From the NCBI GenBank assembly GCA_048158365.1, contig JBLLNL010000013.1: DNA of 64,000 nt; one strand, 5' to 3'. Position numbers and translations under genes: made by a program. This DNA comes from Azoarcus_F sp048158365. Its GTDB lineage: Bacteria > Pseudomonadota > Gammaproteobacteria > Burkholderiales > Rhodocyclaceae. The notes beneath the pieces were generated by a model. It was not told where the DNA came from. It did no database searches and saw only the letters and a program-made list of their open reading frames with translations. Every line of letters begins with the position of its first letter. Position 1 is the stretch's first letter. Shown here in pieces: positions 33,596-42,660 of this stretch.

Positions 33596-34315
33596 ATGAA
33601 AAACGGCAACAGGATTCGCGCAGTCGCATTCGACGCATTCGGCACCTTGTTCGATGTGTACTCGGTCGGCGCGCTGGCCGAGCAGCTCTTTCCGGGCAAG
33701 GGCGACGCGCTGACGGCGCTGTGGCGCCTGAAACAGATCGAGTATTCCTTCCTGCGCACGCTGTCCGGTCGCTACAAACCCTTTCTCGAGGTCACCGAGG
33801 ATGCGCTGGTGTTCGCCGCGCGCAAGCTCGAACTCGACCTGGGCGAGACGCAGCGGCGTCAGTTGATGAACCAGTACGCCTGCCTGTCGCCGTTTCCTGA
33901 GAATCTCGGTGCGCTGAAGGCGCTGCGCGAGCTCGGCATGCCGATGGCGGTGCTGTCCAACGGCACGCCCGGAATGCTGGAGGTCGCGATCAAGAGCGCC
34001 GGCATGAGCGGACTGTTCGATCACGTGCTGTCGGTCGATGCGGTCGGTCAGTACAAGACGGCCGCCGCGGCCTATCAGCTCGGTCCGGACACCTTCGGCT
34101 GTGGGGCGCGCGACATTCTGTTCGTGTCGTCCAACGGCTGGGATGCAGCGGGCGCCACCTGGTTCGGCTACACCACGTTCTGGATCAACCGAGGTCGTCA
34201 GCCGCAGGAAGTCCTGGACATCAGCCCGACGATCACCGGTGAGCGGCTCACCGACGTGGTCGAGTTCGTTCGATCGCGAAATTCGCCGGGATCCGTTCCA
34301 GCAAGCCCGGACTGA
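33596..34315 (+). CDS. (S)-2-haloacid dehalogenase, type II (HAD family)
   Basis: A 239-aa HAD hydrolase. The nucleophile is Asp12 in AFDAFGTLFD, followed by motif II LSNGTPGML, a catalytic Lys in QYKT, and SSNGWDAAGA, which is specific for type II haloacid dehalogenases. It converts 2-haloacids to 2-hydroxyacids; the physiological substrate could also be another small phosphorylated or halogenated acid. It starts at ATG 33596; the longer frame from 33485 has no domain support. glcB follows 101 bp downstream, consistent with glycolate/glyoxylate formation from haloacetate (inference). Confidence 0.88.
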   Translation: MKNGNRIRAVAFDAFGTLFDVYSVGALAEQLFPGKGDALTALWRLKQIEYSFLRTLSGRYKPFLEVTEDALVFAARKLELDLGETQRRQLMNQYACLSPFPENLGALKALRELGMPMAVLSNGTPGMLEVAIKSAGMSGLFDHVLSVDAVGQYKTAAAAYQLGPDTFGCGARDILFVSSNGWDAAGATWFGYTTFWINRGRQPQEVLDISPTITGERLTDVVEFVRSRNSPGSVPASPD

Positions 34316-34416
34316 AAAGATCTGTCGCGTCGATCAAACCATGAGATGGATCGCGCGACTGTCTCTCCTTTCGAACTCTCAGTTTTCGCAACCGCTTTTT
34401 TCATAAGGCCAATGAC

Positions 34417-36591
34417 ATGACTACACGCATCCAATGCAAGGCGCTCGAGGTCGATGCCGAGCTGCAGCGTTTCATCGAAACCGAGGCCCTGCCCGGCACC
34501 GGCATCGCCGCAGACACCTTCTGGAGCGCATTCAGCGATCTTGCAAACGAGCTCGCCCCGAAAAACCGGGCCTTGCTCGCCGAGCGCGACCGCCTGCAGT
34601 CGGAGCTCGACAACTGGCACCGGGCCCACCCGGGCCCGATCAGCGACGCAGCCGGCTACCGCGCCTTTCTGGAGTCGATCGGCTATCTGCAGCCGGCGCC
34701 GGCGCCGTTCAAGGTCACGACCGCCAACATCGACACCGAGATCAGCCAGCAGGCCGGCCCGCAACTGGTCGTGCCGGTGATGAACGCGCGCTACGCCCTC
34801 AACGCAGCCAACTCGCGCTGGGGCAGCCTGTACGACGCGCTGTACGGCACCGATGCGATCTCCGATGACGACGGTGCGACCCGTGCCGGCGGCTACAACC
34901 CGGTCCGCGGCGCCAGGGTCATCGCGTTCGCGCGCGACTTCCTCGACCAGGCGGCACCGCTCGCGAGCGGCAGTCACCGGGACGCCACCGCCTACACCGT
35001 CGGCGATAGCGTGCTGACGGTGCAGTTGTCGAACGGCGCCACCACCGGGCTCGAACGGCCCGAGCAGCTTGCCGGCTATCAGGGCGATGCAGCTTCACCG
35101 TCGGCGGTGCTGATCCGCCACAACGGGCTGCACCTCGAGATCCAGATCGATCGCACGCACTTCATCGGCAAGACCGACGCCGCCGGCGTGAAGGACGTGC
35201 TGATGGAGGCCGCGCTCTCCACCATCATGGACTGCGAGGACTCGGTCGCAGCGGTCGATGCCGAGGACAAGGTCATCATCTACCGCAACTGGCTGGGGCT
35301 GATGAAGGGCGACCTGGTCGACACCTTCGACAAGGGCGGCAAGACTGTGACGCGCGCGCTGAATCCGGATCGCCAGTACACCAGGCCCGACGGCTCGACG
35401 CTGAAGCTACACGGCCGCTCGCTGCTGTTCGTGCGCAACGTCGGCCATCTGATGACGAATCCGGCCATCCTGCTCGCCGACGGCAGCGAGATCCCGGAAG
35501 GCATTCTCGATGCGGTGTGCACGACGCTGATCGCGCTGCACGACATGGCGCGCAAGGGCAACTCGCGCACCGGCAGCGTCTATATCGTGAAGCCGAAGAT
35601 GCACGGCCCGGCCGAAGTCGCATTCGCCAGCGAACTCTTCGGTCGCGTCGAGCAGATGCTCGGCCTGCCCGCCAACGCGATCAAGATGGGCATCATGGAC
35701 GAGGAGCGGCGCACGTCGGTCAACCTCGCGGCCTGCATCAAGGCGGCCGAGGCCCGGGTCGCGTTCATCAACACCGGCTTCCTCGACCGCACCGGCGACG
35801 AAATGCACACCGCGATGCAGGCCGGCCCGATGATTCGCAAGGGCGACATGAAGACCTCGGCGTGGATCCAGGCCTACGAGCGCAACAACGTGCTGACTGG
35901 CCTGGCCTGCGGCCTGCGCGGCAAGGCCCAGATCGGCAAGGGCATGTGGGCGATGCCGGACCTGATGGCCGAGATGCTGAAGCAGAAGATCGGTCATCCC
36001 AAGGCGGGCGCGAACACCGCCTGGGTGCCCTCGCCGACCGCCGCGACCTTGCATGCGATGCACTACCATCAGGTCGACGTGCAGGCGATCCAGCAGGAGA
36101 TGGAGCAGATCAGCTTCGCCGCCGAGCGCGACGCGCTGCTCGCCGGCCTGCTGACCGTGCCGGTCGCACCCCGGGCCGACTGGTCGCCGGCCGAGATCCA
36201 GCAGGAACTCGACAACAATGCGCAAGGCATCCTCGGCTATGTGGTGCGCTGGGTCGACCAGGGCGTGGGCTGCTCCAAGGTGCCCGACATCAACAACGTC
36301 GGCCTGATGGAGGATCGCGCCACGCTGCGCATCTCCAGCCAGCACATCGCCAACTGGCTGCTGCATGGCGTGACCAACGAAGCCCAGGTCATGGAAACCC
36401 TGAAGCGCATGGCCGGCGTGGTCGACAAGCAGAATGCGGGTGACCCGGCCTACAAGCCGATGGCGCCCGACTTCGACAAGTCGGTCGCATTCAAGGCTGC
36501 TGCCGATCTGGTGTTCAAGGGCTGCGAGCAGCCCAGCGGCTATACCGAGCCGCTGCTGCATCAGTGGCGCCAGGTCGCCAAGGCGGGCTGA
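34417..36591 (+). CDS. glcB: Malate synthase G
   Basis: A 724-aa monomeric enzyme condensing glyoxylate with acetyl-CoA to malate. The conserved N-terminal MNARYALNAANSRWGSLYDA, active-site region TIMDCEDSVAAVDAEDK, and KMHGPAEVAF and MGIMDEERRTSVNL are present. Length fits isoform G (about 720 aa), not A. AAGGCC precedes ATG 34417. It lies after the haloacid dehalogenase and ends in a large hairpin. It would serve growth on acetate or glycolate, in keeping with the symporter nearby. Confidence 0.96.
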   Translation: MTTRIQCKALEVDAELQRFIETEALPGTGIAADTFWSAFSDLANELAPKNRALLAERDRLQSELDNWHRAHPGPISDAAGYRAFLESIGYLQPAPAPFKVTTANIDTEISQQAGPQLVVPVMNARYALNAANSRWGSLYDALYGTDAISDDDGATRAGGYNPVRGARVIAFARDFLDQAAPLASGSHRDATAYTVGDSVLTVQLSNGATTGLERPEQLAGYQGDAASPSAVLIRHNGLHLEIQIDRTHFIGKTDAAGVKDVLMEAALSTIMDCEDSVAAVDAEDKVIIYRNWLGLMKGDLVDTFDKGGKTVTRALNPDRQYTRPDGSTLKLHGRSLLFVRNVGHLMTNPAILLADGSEIPEGILDAVCTTLIALHDMARKGNSRTGSVYIVKPKMHGPAEVAFASELFGRVEQMLGLPANAIKMGIMDEERRTSVNLAACIKAAEARVAFINTGFLDRTGDEMHTAMQAGPMIRKGDMKTSAWIQAYERNNVLTGLACGLRGKAQIGKGMWAMPDLMAEMLKQKIGHPKAGANTAWVPSPTAATLHAMHYHQVDVQAIQQEMEQISFAAERDALLAGLLTVPVAPRADWSPAEIQQELDNNAQGILGYVVRWVDQGVGCSKVPDINNVGLMEDRATLRISSQHIANWLLHGVTNEAQVMETLKRMAGVVDKQNAGDPAYKPMAPDFDKSVAFKAAADLVFKGCEQPSGYTEPLLHQWRQVAKAG

Positions 36592-36596
36592 GCATC

Positions 36597-36634
36597 GATC
36601 GTGTGACGCCGGCGCCCACCGGCGTCACACGATC
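36597..36634. terminator. 16-bp perfect hairpin between convergent glcB and decarboxylase
   Basis: GATCGTGTGACGCCGG (36597-36612) and its complement (36619-36634) have a 6-nt loop. It starts 6 bp after the glcB stop. There is no T-run, but the position suggests a bidirectional end. Confidence 0.6.
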
Positions 36635-36689
36635 GAGAGGATGACGCACCAGGCATCCGACCCGAACGATGATCCGCACCCCGTTGCGT

Positions 36690-38318
36690 TCAGGACTGTT
36701 TGACGGCGTTGAGGCGCTTCACACCATTGACGAAGCGCGACAGCGTCTCCGACAGCACGCCACGCGGAATCATCACTTCGATCAGCTGAAAACGGCCGCG
36801 CGTGGCCATCGCCGCATCCATTGCCGCCTTCAGCTCGGCACGCGTATGGACCCGCACGCCGTCACCGCCCATACCCGCGGCCATCTGCGCGAAACCCCAT
36901 TCGTCGAGGTCGTTGAAAGCGGATTCCGGCTGAAAGGTGCGCAGCATCTCCCAACTCGCGTTGTTGAACAGCAGCACGATCGGATCCCAGCCATAGCGGC
37001 CGCAGTTGCCCAGTTCCCAGCCGGTCATCTGGAAGGCGCCGTCGCCGACCAGGATAAGCGGACGTTGTCCGGTCGCAGCCTGCCAGCCCAGACCTGCCGG
37101 CACACCGAAGCCCATCGTCGCGTAGTAGCCCGGGGCGACCAGCGCAGTGTGCTCGATGTCCATCGCGGTGAACAGGCAGTCACCCACGTCCGACGCGATT
37201 GGCAGCTTGCCGTGCTCGGCCATCAGGTCATTGACCGCGGCCGCGATGTCGGCCGGCGCGATGGCCGCGTCATCGGCGACCAGCCCGCGCGGAAAGGCCG
37301 GGCGGTTCACGGTGAAGGCCTTGCCGCCGGACGGCACGCGCTCGAGCAGGCCGTCAACCAGCGCGTCGAGCGGGATCATCGGATAGGTGTGATAGCCTAT
37401 CGTGACCCGCCCCTCCAGCGCCTGTATCGTCTTGCGCAGGTCGATGTGCTTCTCCGACACCGCGAAGTTGGTGTCCGAGATGATCACGCCGAGCAGGAAC
37501 AGCCCGTCCGAGTCCTCGACCAGGCGGGTGACCTCCGGCAGGCCCGCCAGGCCCATGTAGGTACCCATCAGCGGTGCGTCGTGATCGGCGAGCAGGCCAC
37601 GGCCCATGAAGCTGGTCACCACCGGCAGTCCGAGGCGCCGCGACAGTTCGGCGACCTTGACCTCCAGCCCGAAGCGGCGGACTTCGACGCCAGCCATAAG
37701 CACCGGTGCGTTCGCGCTTCGCAGGCGTTCGATGATTTCCTCGACGCACGCATCCAGCGCCTCCGCGTCGACCGCCGGCGGCGTCTCGGGAACGACAGGC
37801 GCGCACGGCTGGGCCACCATGTCCCGCGGGATCTCGATATACACCGGGCGCGAATTGCGCAAGCAGTTGCCCAGTACGCGTGCGATGTCGGACGGTGCGC
37901 GCGCGGCATCGTCCAGCCGCACCTGGTCGCAGGTGATCTCGCGGAAGATCTGGAACTGCGAATCCAGCGTCTTCGCCTGATGATGCAGCAGCAGGCCGGA
38001 ACGCGACTCGCCCAGCCCGGGTCCCCCGGAGATCACCACCAGCGGCGATTTCTCCGCGTAGGCCGCCGCGACCGAGTTGATCATGTTCAGCGCACCGGCG
38101 CCATAGGTCACCGCCGCGACCCCGAGGCCGCCGCCGATGCGCCCGGCCGCGTCGGCGGCGAAACCCACGCCGGGTTCGTGCGACAGCGTGTAGAGCGGCA
38201 GGATCTTCGATTCCTCGATGATGCGGAAGTAAGGAAGCGCGAAATCACCGGGGATGCCGAAGATCAGGTTCGCGCCGTGATCCTTGAGCGCGTGCAGGAG
38301 GGATTCGGTGAGATTCAT
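36690..38318 (-). CDS. ThDP-dependent 2-keto-acid decarboxylase (phenylpyruvate/indolepyruvate decarboxylase type)
   Basis: A 542-aa enzyme of the pyruvate-decarboxylase fold: catalytic Glu48 (LSHEPGVGFAAD), a central domain, and a ThDP-Mg motif GDGAF...NN (VGDGAFQMTG to LLFNN). It most resembles IpdC/phenylpyruvate decarboxylases of Azospirillum and Azoarcus-type bacteria, which act in auxin-like synthesis or phenylalanine breakdown via phenylacetaldehyde. The substrate is not decidable by eye. ATG 38318 has GAGG 7 bp upstream; the longer frame lacks an RBS. It is divergent from an Lrp-family regulator, which fits amino-acid-responsive control. Confidence 0.86.
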   Translation of the reverse strand: MNLTESLLHALKDHGANLIFGIPGDFALPYFRIIEESKILPLYTLSHEPGVGFAADAAGRIGGGLGVAAVTYGAGALNMINSVAAAYAEKSPLVVISGGPGLGESRSGLLLHHQAKTLDSQFQIFREITCDQVRLDDAARAPSDIARVLGNCLRNSRPVYIEIPRDMVAQPCAPVVPETPPAVDAEALDACVEEIIERLRSANAPVLMAGVEVRRFGLEVKVAELSRRLGLPVVTSFMGRGLLADHDAPLMGTYMGLAGLPEVTRLVEDSDGLFLLGVIISDTNFAVSEKHIDLRKTIQALEGRVTIGYHTYPMIPLDALVDGLLERVPSGGKAFTVNRPAFPRGLVADDAAIAPADIAAAVNDLMAEHGKLPIASDVGDCLFTAMDIEHTALVAPGYYATMGFGVPAGLGWQAATGQRPLILVGDGAFQMTGWELGNCGRYGWDPIVLLFNNASWEMLRTFQPESAFNDLDEWGFAQMAAGMGGDGVRVHTRAELKAAMDAAMATRGRFQLIEVMIPRGVLSETLSRFVNGVKRLNAVKQS

Positions 38319-38408
38319 GGCTGGCCTCATGGGGATGGTATGAGGGTCATTATCCCGCGCAACATGCACACGATGTACGCGTTCTTGCGCCTAAAAACGG
38401 TATATTAC

Positions 38409-38421
38409 GCACGTTTCGTGC
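38409..38421. promoter_or_regulatory. Palindrome in decarboxylase-lrp divergent promoter
   Basis: GCACG-TTT-CGTGC lies 17 bp before the Lrp ATG and just after TATATT (38401-38406), a possible -10. It is a candidate autoregulatory site. Confidence 0.45.
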
Positions 38422-38437
38422 ATAAAATGGCTTTCAT

Positions 38438-38959
38438 ATGAGTACTCTTAGCATCGATCGACACGATCTCGCGCTGCTCGATGCGCTGCAGCGCAGCGGC
38501 AACGCGACCAACGCGGCGCTGGGCGAAGCGGTGCACCTGTCCGCTTCCCAGGTCAGCCGCCGCCTGCAGCGCCTGCAGGACGCCGGCCTGATTGCCGGCT
38601 TCGCGGCCCTGTTGAACCCCGGCGCCCTCGGCCTCGGCGTGACCGCCTTCGCGCACGTGATGCTGGAGCGTCAGGGCGGCGCCCGCGTGGAGGCATTCGA
38701 GGAAGGCGTCGCGGCATTGCCGGAGGTACTGGAGTGCTTTTCGGTCAGCGGCAACGCGGACTACGTGCTGCGCATCGTGACGCCGGACCTTGCCGCCTTT
38801 TCGGAACTGATGATGAAACACGTGCTTCGCCTGCCCGGCATCGCCAACATCAAGACCGACATCGTGCTGAGTACCGTAAAGCAGACGCATGTGCTGCCGC
38901 TCGCCCACATCAGCCGTCCACGCAGGCCCGGGCAGCGGGTAAGCTACTCGGGCAATTGA
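38438..38959 (+). CDS. Lrp/AsnC-family regulator
   Basis: A 173-aa regulator with an N-terminal helix-turn-helix (about 8-50: LALLDALQRSGNATNAALGEAVHLSASQVSRRL) and a C-terminal RAM ligand-binding domain (about 68-150; VSGNADYVLRIVTPDLAAF). It is divergent from the 2-keto-acid decarboxylase, suggesting control by an aromatic or branched amino acid as for AsnC/Lrp regulators of ipdC/pdc genes (inference). No Shine-Dalgarno is visible before ATG 38438. Confidence 0.9.
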   Translation: MSTLSIDRHDLALLDALQRSGNATNAALGEAVHLSASQVSRRLQRLQDAGLIAGFAALLNPGALGLGVTAFAHVMLERQGGARVEAFEEGVAALPEVLECFSVSGNADYVLRIVTPDLAAFSELMMKHVLRLPGIANIKTDIVLSTVKQTHVLPLAHISRPRRPGQRVSYSGN

Positions 38960-39097
38960 AGCCGGGACGCGGTTCGCAGTGTCGATCAGTTCCGATGATC
39001 CATTCCCTGAACTCTATTTCATGACCAGCGGCCAAGACGTGCCATTGCCGCAACAGGGCCGCCCGATTCGGCGCGTCCGCACCCGGAGGAGTAAAAG

Positions 39098-39469
39098 ATG
39101 ATCGCCGCCCTGACGCTGTTGCTGGTGTTTCAACTGATCGGGGAAGTGCTCGTGCGCGGACTGGGCTTGCCGATTCCCGGTCCGGTGGTCGGCATGGGTC
39201 TGCTGTTCGCCTCGCTGATCTTCGCGAAGGGACCCGGTGCCGATCTGCGCGGCACGGCAAATGGCCTGCTCCAGCACTTGTCCCTGCTGTTCGTGCCGGC
39301 CGGCACCGGCGTGATGCTGCACTTCCAGCGGCTGGCCGATGAATGGGTGCCGCTGATGGTGGCGGTCGCGGTCAGCACGGTGCTGTCGATCGCGGTGTCG
39401 GCGCTGCTGCTCAATATGCTGATTCGTCGAAGCAGACCTGGCGCATCCGCGCAAGGGAGCGAAAAATGA
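39098..39469 (+). CDS. lrgA: CidA/LrgA-family holin-like protein
   Basis: A 123-aa membrane protein with four helices and the family motif GLPIPGPVVGMGLLF (24-38) and VPAGTGVMLH. With LrgB it forms a holin-like or small-metabolite (pyruvate/glycolate-type) transport pair; the biochemical role in proteobacteria is not settled. GGAGGAG lies 8 bp before ATG 39098. Its stop overlaps the lrgB start (ATGA). Confidence 0.9.
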   Translation: MIAALTLLLVFQLIGEVLVRGLGLPIPGPVVGMGLLFASLIFAKGPGADLRGTANGLLQHLSLLFVPAGTGVMLHFQRLADEWVPLMVAVAVSTVLSIAVSALLLNMLIRRSRPGASAQGSEK

Positions 39470-40194
39470 GTCCGGACATCGGTGAGATCTGGGTCTATCT
39501 GTCCACGACGCCGCTTCTGGGGCTGACACTGACGCTGATCACCTATCAAGCCGCATGGTGGCTGTATCAGAAGGCGAACCAGCACCCCCTGCTCAATCCG
39601 GTGCTGCTGGCGGTGATCATGCTGGTGTCGGTGTTGACGCTGACCGGCACCGACTATGACGTCTATTTCGACGGCGCGCAGTTCGTCCACTTCCTCCTCG
39701 GTCCGGCCACGGTCGCACTCGCGATTCCGCTTTACGCGCAGTGGCAGCGATTGCGTGCGATGCTGCTGCCGCTGCTGCTGACGCTGGTGATCGGATCCCT
39801 CACCGCCGCGCTGTCGGCCGTCGGCGTCGCGGCACTGCTCGGAGCGAGCCGGGAATCGATGATGTCGCTTGCGCCCAAGAGCGTGACCACGCCGATCGCG
39901 ATGGGCATCGCGGAGACGCTGGGCGGCCTGCCCTCGCTGACCGCGGTACTGGTGATCGCGACCGGCATCCTGGGCGCGGTGCTGGCGCGCTTCGTGTTCC
40001 AGGCGCTGCGCATCGAGGATCACGCCGTGCGCGGCTTCGCGATCGGCCTGGCCTCGCACGGCATCGGCACCGCGCGGGCCTTCCAGGTCAGCGAACAGGC
40101 GGGCGCATTCGCTGCGCTGGCGATGGGCCTGAATGCACTGGTGACCGCACTCACGCTACCCTGGATCCTGCCCTGGCTGGCCAGGCTACTGTGA
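39466..40194 (+). CDS. lrgB: LrgB-family membrane protein
   Basis: A 242-aa integral membrane protein with about seven helices; family stretches PKSVTTPIAMGIAETLGGLPSLTA and SHGIGTARAF are present. It is coupled to lrgA by a 4-bp ATGA overlap. Plant and bacterial LrgAB homologues move glycolate/glycerate or pyruvate, so a link to the nearby glyoxylate enzyme is possible but speculative. Confidence 0.92.
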   Translation: MSPDIGEIWVYLSTTPLLGLTLTLITYQAAWWLYQKANQHPLLNPVLLAVIMLVSVLTLTGTDYDVYFDGAQFVHFLLGPATVALAIPLYAQWQRLRAMLLPLLLTLVIGSLTAALSAVGVAALLGASRESMMSLAPKSVTTPIAMGIAETLGGLPSLTAVLVIATGILGAVLARFVFQALRIEDHAVRGFAIGLASHGIGTARAFQVSEQAGAFAALAMGLNALVTALTLPWILPWLARLL

Positions 40195-40300
40195 CGCACG
40201 GGCACCGACCCCGTTGCACCGAAGGGGCGACAGGTGGAAACTAAGCGCAGAAGACGCGAGGCACGACGAGAATGACGACAAGCGACGGGAGCGCGCGGAC

Positions 40301-42346
40301 ATGACACCCACTTCGGTTCACGACATTCGAAACGTTGCCCTGCTCGGGCACACCGGATCCGGTAAGACGACGCTGCTCGAGGCGCTGCTGGCCGCCGCCG
40401 GCGAGATCGGCAACCCAGGCAGCGTCGAGCGTGGCACGACGCTCAGCGACTTCGATCCGCAGGAAAAGCAGATGGGGCACTCGCTGAGCACCGCCATCAC
40501 CCATCTCGAATGGGCGGGACACTGGATCAACCTGCTCGACACGCCGGGCCTGCCGGATCTGGCCGGGCGTGCGCTCGCGTCGCTGCAGGCGGTCGATACC
40601 GCCGCGGTGGTCGTCAATGCCCAGGCCGGCATCGAGAGCGGCACGCGCCGCATGCTCGAGGCGGCGCACGACAAATGCCGGCTCATCATCGTGAATCGCA
40701 TCGATGCCAACGGCGCAGACCTGGCCGCGATCACCACCGCCCTCCAGAACAGCTTCGGCTCGGTGTGTCTGCCGATCAATCTTCCCGATTCCGCGTGCGA
40801 GACCGTGCTCGACTGTTTCTTTTCACCCGTGGTCGGTGCTGCGACCGCCTTCGGTTCGATCGAGCAGGCGCACGACGCGATCGTGGACCAGGTGGTCGAA
40901 CTCGACGAAGAACTGATGGCGGCCTATCTGGAGCAGGGCGAAAGCCTGGACCCCGAACAACTCCACGCACCGTTCGAAAGGGCGTTGCGCGAGGGGCATC
41001 TGGTGCCGATCTGCTTCGTGTCGGCGCGCACCGGCGCCGGCGTTCGCGAACTGCTGGACATCCTGAGCCGCCTGATGCCCGATCCGACCGAGGGCAACCC
41101 GCCGCACTTCCTGCGTGGAGATGGGCGCGACGCGAAGCCCGTGGAGGTTCGGCCGGACCCCGACAGTCATGTCGTCGCCCATGTATTCGAGGTGTTGAAT
41201 GACCCTTACCGCGGAAAGCTCGGCATCTTTCGCATCCATCAGGGCCAGGTCACGCCGAATACCCAGCTCTTCATCGGAGACGGACGCAAGCCGTTCAAGG
41301 TCGCGCATCTGCTGCGTCTGCAGGGCAAGAATCAGGTCGAGACGCCGATCGGCATGCCGGGCGACATCTGCGCGGTGGCGCGGGTGGACGAAATCCATCC
41401 CGGTGCAGTGCTGCACGACTCGCATGACGAGGATTACTTCCATCTGGTGCCGCCCACGTTTCCACAGCCTGTCTACGGCCTGGCGCTGATCCCGGCAAAG
41501 CATGGCGACGAACAGAAACTGTCGGAGGCCTTGACCCGGTTGCTGGACGAAGACCCGTGCCTCCAGATCGGCTTCGACCCCCGGTCGCGTCAGACGGTCG
41601 TACGCGGGCTGGGTGAGTTGCACCTGCGCATCGTCCTCGAGCAACTGCGCAGCCGCTGGAACGTGCAGTTCGACACGGCGACACCGTCGGTACCGTATCG
41701 CGAAACCATCGCGGGCGTCGCCGAAGCGCGCTATCGGCACAAGAAGCAGAGCGGCGGCGCCGGCCAGTTCGGCGAGGTCGCGTTGAGGGTTGAAGCGCTG
41801 CCGCGGGGCGCAGGGATAGAACTCGGCAATGAAGTGAAGGGGGGGACGATTCCGACCAATTTCCTGCCCGCGGTCGAGAAAGGCGTCCGCCAGGCCCTCG
41901 CGGACGGTGCCCTGGCCGGCTTTCCGGTACAGGACGTCAGAGTGGTTCTGGTCGACGGCAAGCATCACGCGGTGGACTCGAACGAGGTCTCGTTCGTCAC
42001 CGCTGGACGACATGCGACGCTGGAGGCGCTGCTCGCCGCGCGACCGATCGTGCTCGAGCCGCTGCTCGAAATCACCACACGCTTCCATGAGTCGCATTTC
42101 GGCGAGATCAGTTCGGAACTGTCGGTGCGCCGGGGTCGCCTGACCCATACCGAGAGTCCGGCCCCGGGCTGGAATGCGATTAGGGCAATCGTGCCGATGG
42201 CCGAACTGGACGGTTTCGAGGCACGCCTGAAGGCTATCTGCGCCGGAGATAGCGAGTTCACGATGACGGCCGCAGGCCATGAACCCGCTCCGCATGACGT
42301 CCAGCAACGACTGGCCGCGGCTCACGACGGATCCCATCCGCAATGA
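40301..42346 (+). CDS. Elongation factor G-like GTPase (EF-G paralogue)
   Basis: A 681-aa translational GTPase with P-loop GHTGSGKTT (16-24), switch II DTPG, and a G4 motif reading NRID instead of the canonical NKxD, followed by EF-G domains II-V (VPYRETI, HKKQSGGAGQFGEV, GSHHAVDS-like KHHAVDSNEVSF). It is shorter than the essential FusA (about 700 aa) and lacks ribosomal-protein neighbours, so it is a second EF-G-like copy of unproven role (EF-G2 class). It starts at ATG 40301 after GGGAG; an upstream frame from 40214 is less likely. Confidence 0.85.
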   Translation: MTPTSVHDIRNVALLGHTGSGKTTLLEALLAAAGEIGNPGSVERGTTLSDFDPQEKQMGHSLSTAITHLEWAGHWINLLDTPGLPDLAGRALASLQAVDTAAVVVNAQAGIESGTRRMLEAAHDKCRLIIVNRIDANGADLAAITTALQNSFGSVCLPINLPDSACETVLDCFFSPVVGAATAFGSIEQAHDAIVDQVVELDEELMAAYLEQGESLDPEQLHAPFERALREGHLVPICFVSARTGAGVRELLDILSRLMPDPTEGNPPHFLRGDGRDAKPVEVRPDPDSHVVAHVFEVLNDPYRGKLGIFRIHQGQVTPNTQLFIGDGRKPFKVAHLLRLQGKNQVETPIGMPGDICAVARVDEIHPGAVLHDSHDEDYFHLVPPTFPQPVYGLALIPAKHGDEQKLSEALTRLLDEDPCLQIGFDPRSRQTVVRGLGELHLRIVLEQLRSRWNVQFDTATPSVPYRETIAGVAEARYRHKKQSGGAGQFGEVALRVEALPRGAGIELGNEVKGGTIPTNFLPAVEKGVRQALADGALAGFPVQDVRVVLVDGKHHAVDSNEVSFVTAGRHATLEALLAARPIVLEPLLEITTRFHESHFGEISSELSVRRGRLTHTESPAPGWNAIRAIVPMAELDGFEARLKAICAGDSEFTMTAAGHEPAPHDVQQRLAAAHDGSHPQ

Positions 42347-42383
42347 GGGCCGCACGGACTTGCCCGGATGAAGGACGGCGCGC

Positions 42384-42644
42384 ATGAAGCTCACCCGCCG
42401 ACACAAGGCCTATTGGCGCGCCAACCTGCGACTCACCGCCGCGCTGCTGGCGGTCTGGTTCGTGGTCATCTTCGGGTCGGGCTTCTTCGCGCAGACGCTG
42501 AACCAGTACAGCTTTCTCGGTTTTCCGCTGGCGTTCTACATCTTCTCGCAGGGTGCGCTGATCGTATTCCTGATCCTGATCGGTGTCTATGTGCGGACGA
42601 TGAACCGGCTGGACCGCAAGTTCGGCGTGGCAGAACGACGCTGA
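42384..42644 (+). CDS. DUF4212 small membrane protein (orphan copy)
   Basis: An 86-aa protein with two helices and the family pattern YWRANLRLTAALLAVWFVV ... FAQTLNQYSFLGFPLAFYIFSQGALIVFLILI. DUF4212 proteins are the small partner of VC_2705-type sodium/solute symporters and normally sit directly upstream of the symporter. Here the downstream gene is on the opposite strand and is not a symporter. The paired copy with its symporter is at 43159-45261. It follows the EF-G paralogue by 37 bp. Confidence 0.85.
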   Translation: MKLTRRHKAYWRANLRLTAALLAVWFVVIFGSGFFAQTLNQYSFLGFPLAFYIFSQGALIVFLILIGVYVRTMNRLDRKFGVAERR

Positions 42645-42660
42645 AGCGCGGACCTCGCGG

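Noticed and set aside
36669..38441. 590-aa plus-strand frame over the decarboxylase
   Set aside because: Shadow; the minus-strand gene has ThDP motifs, an RBS and a divergent regulator.
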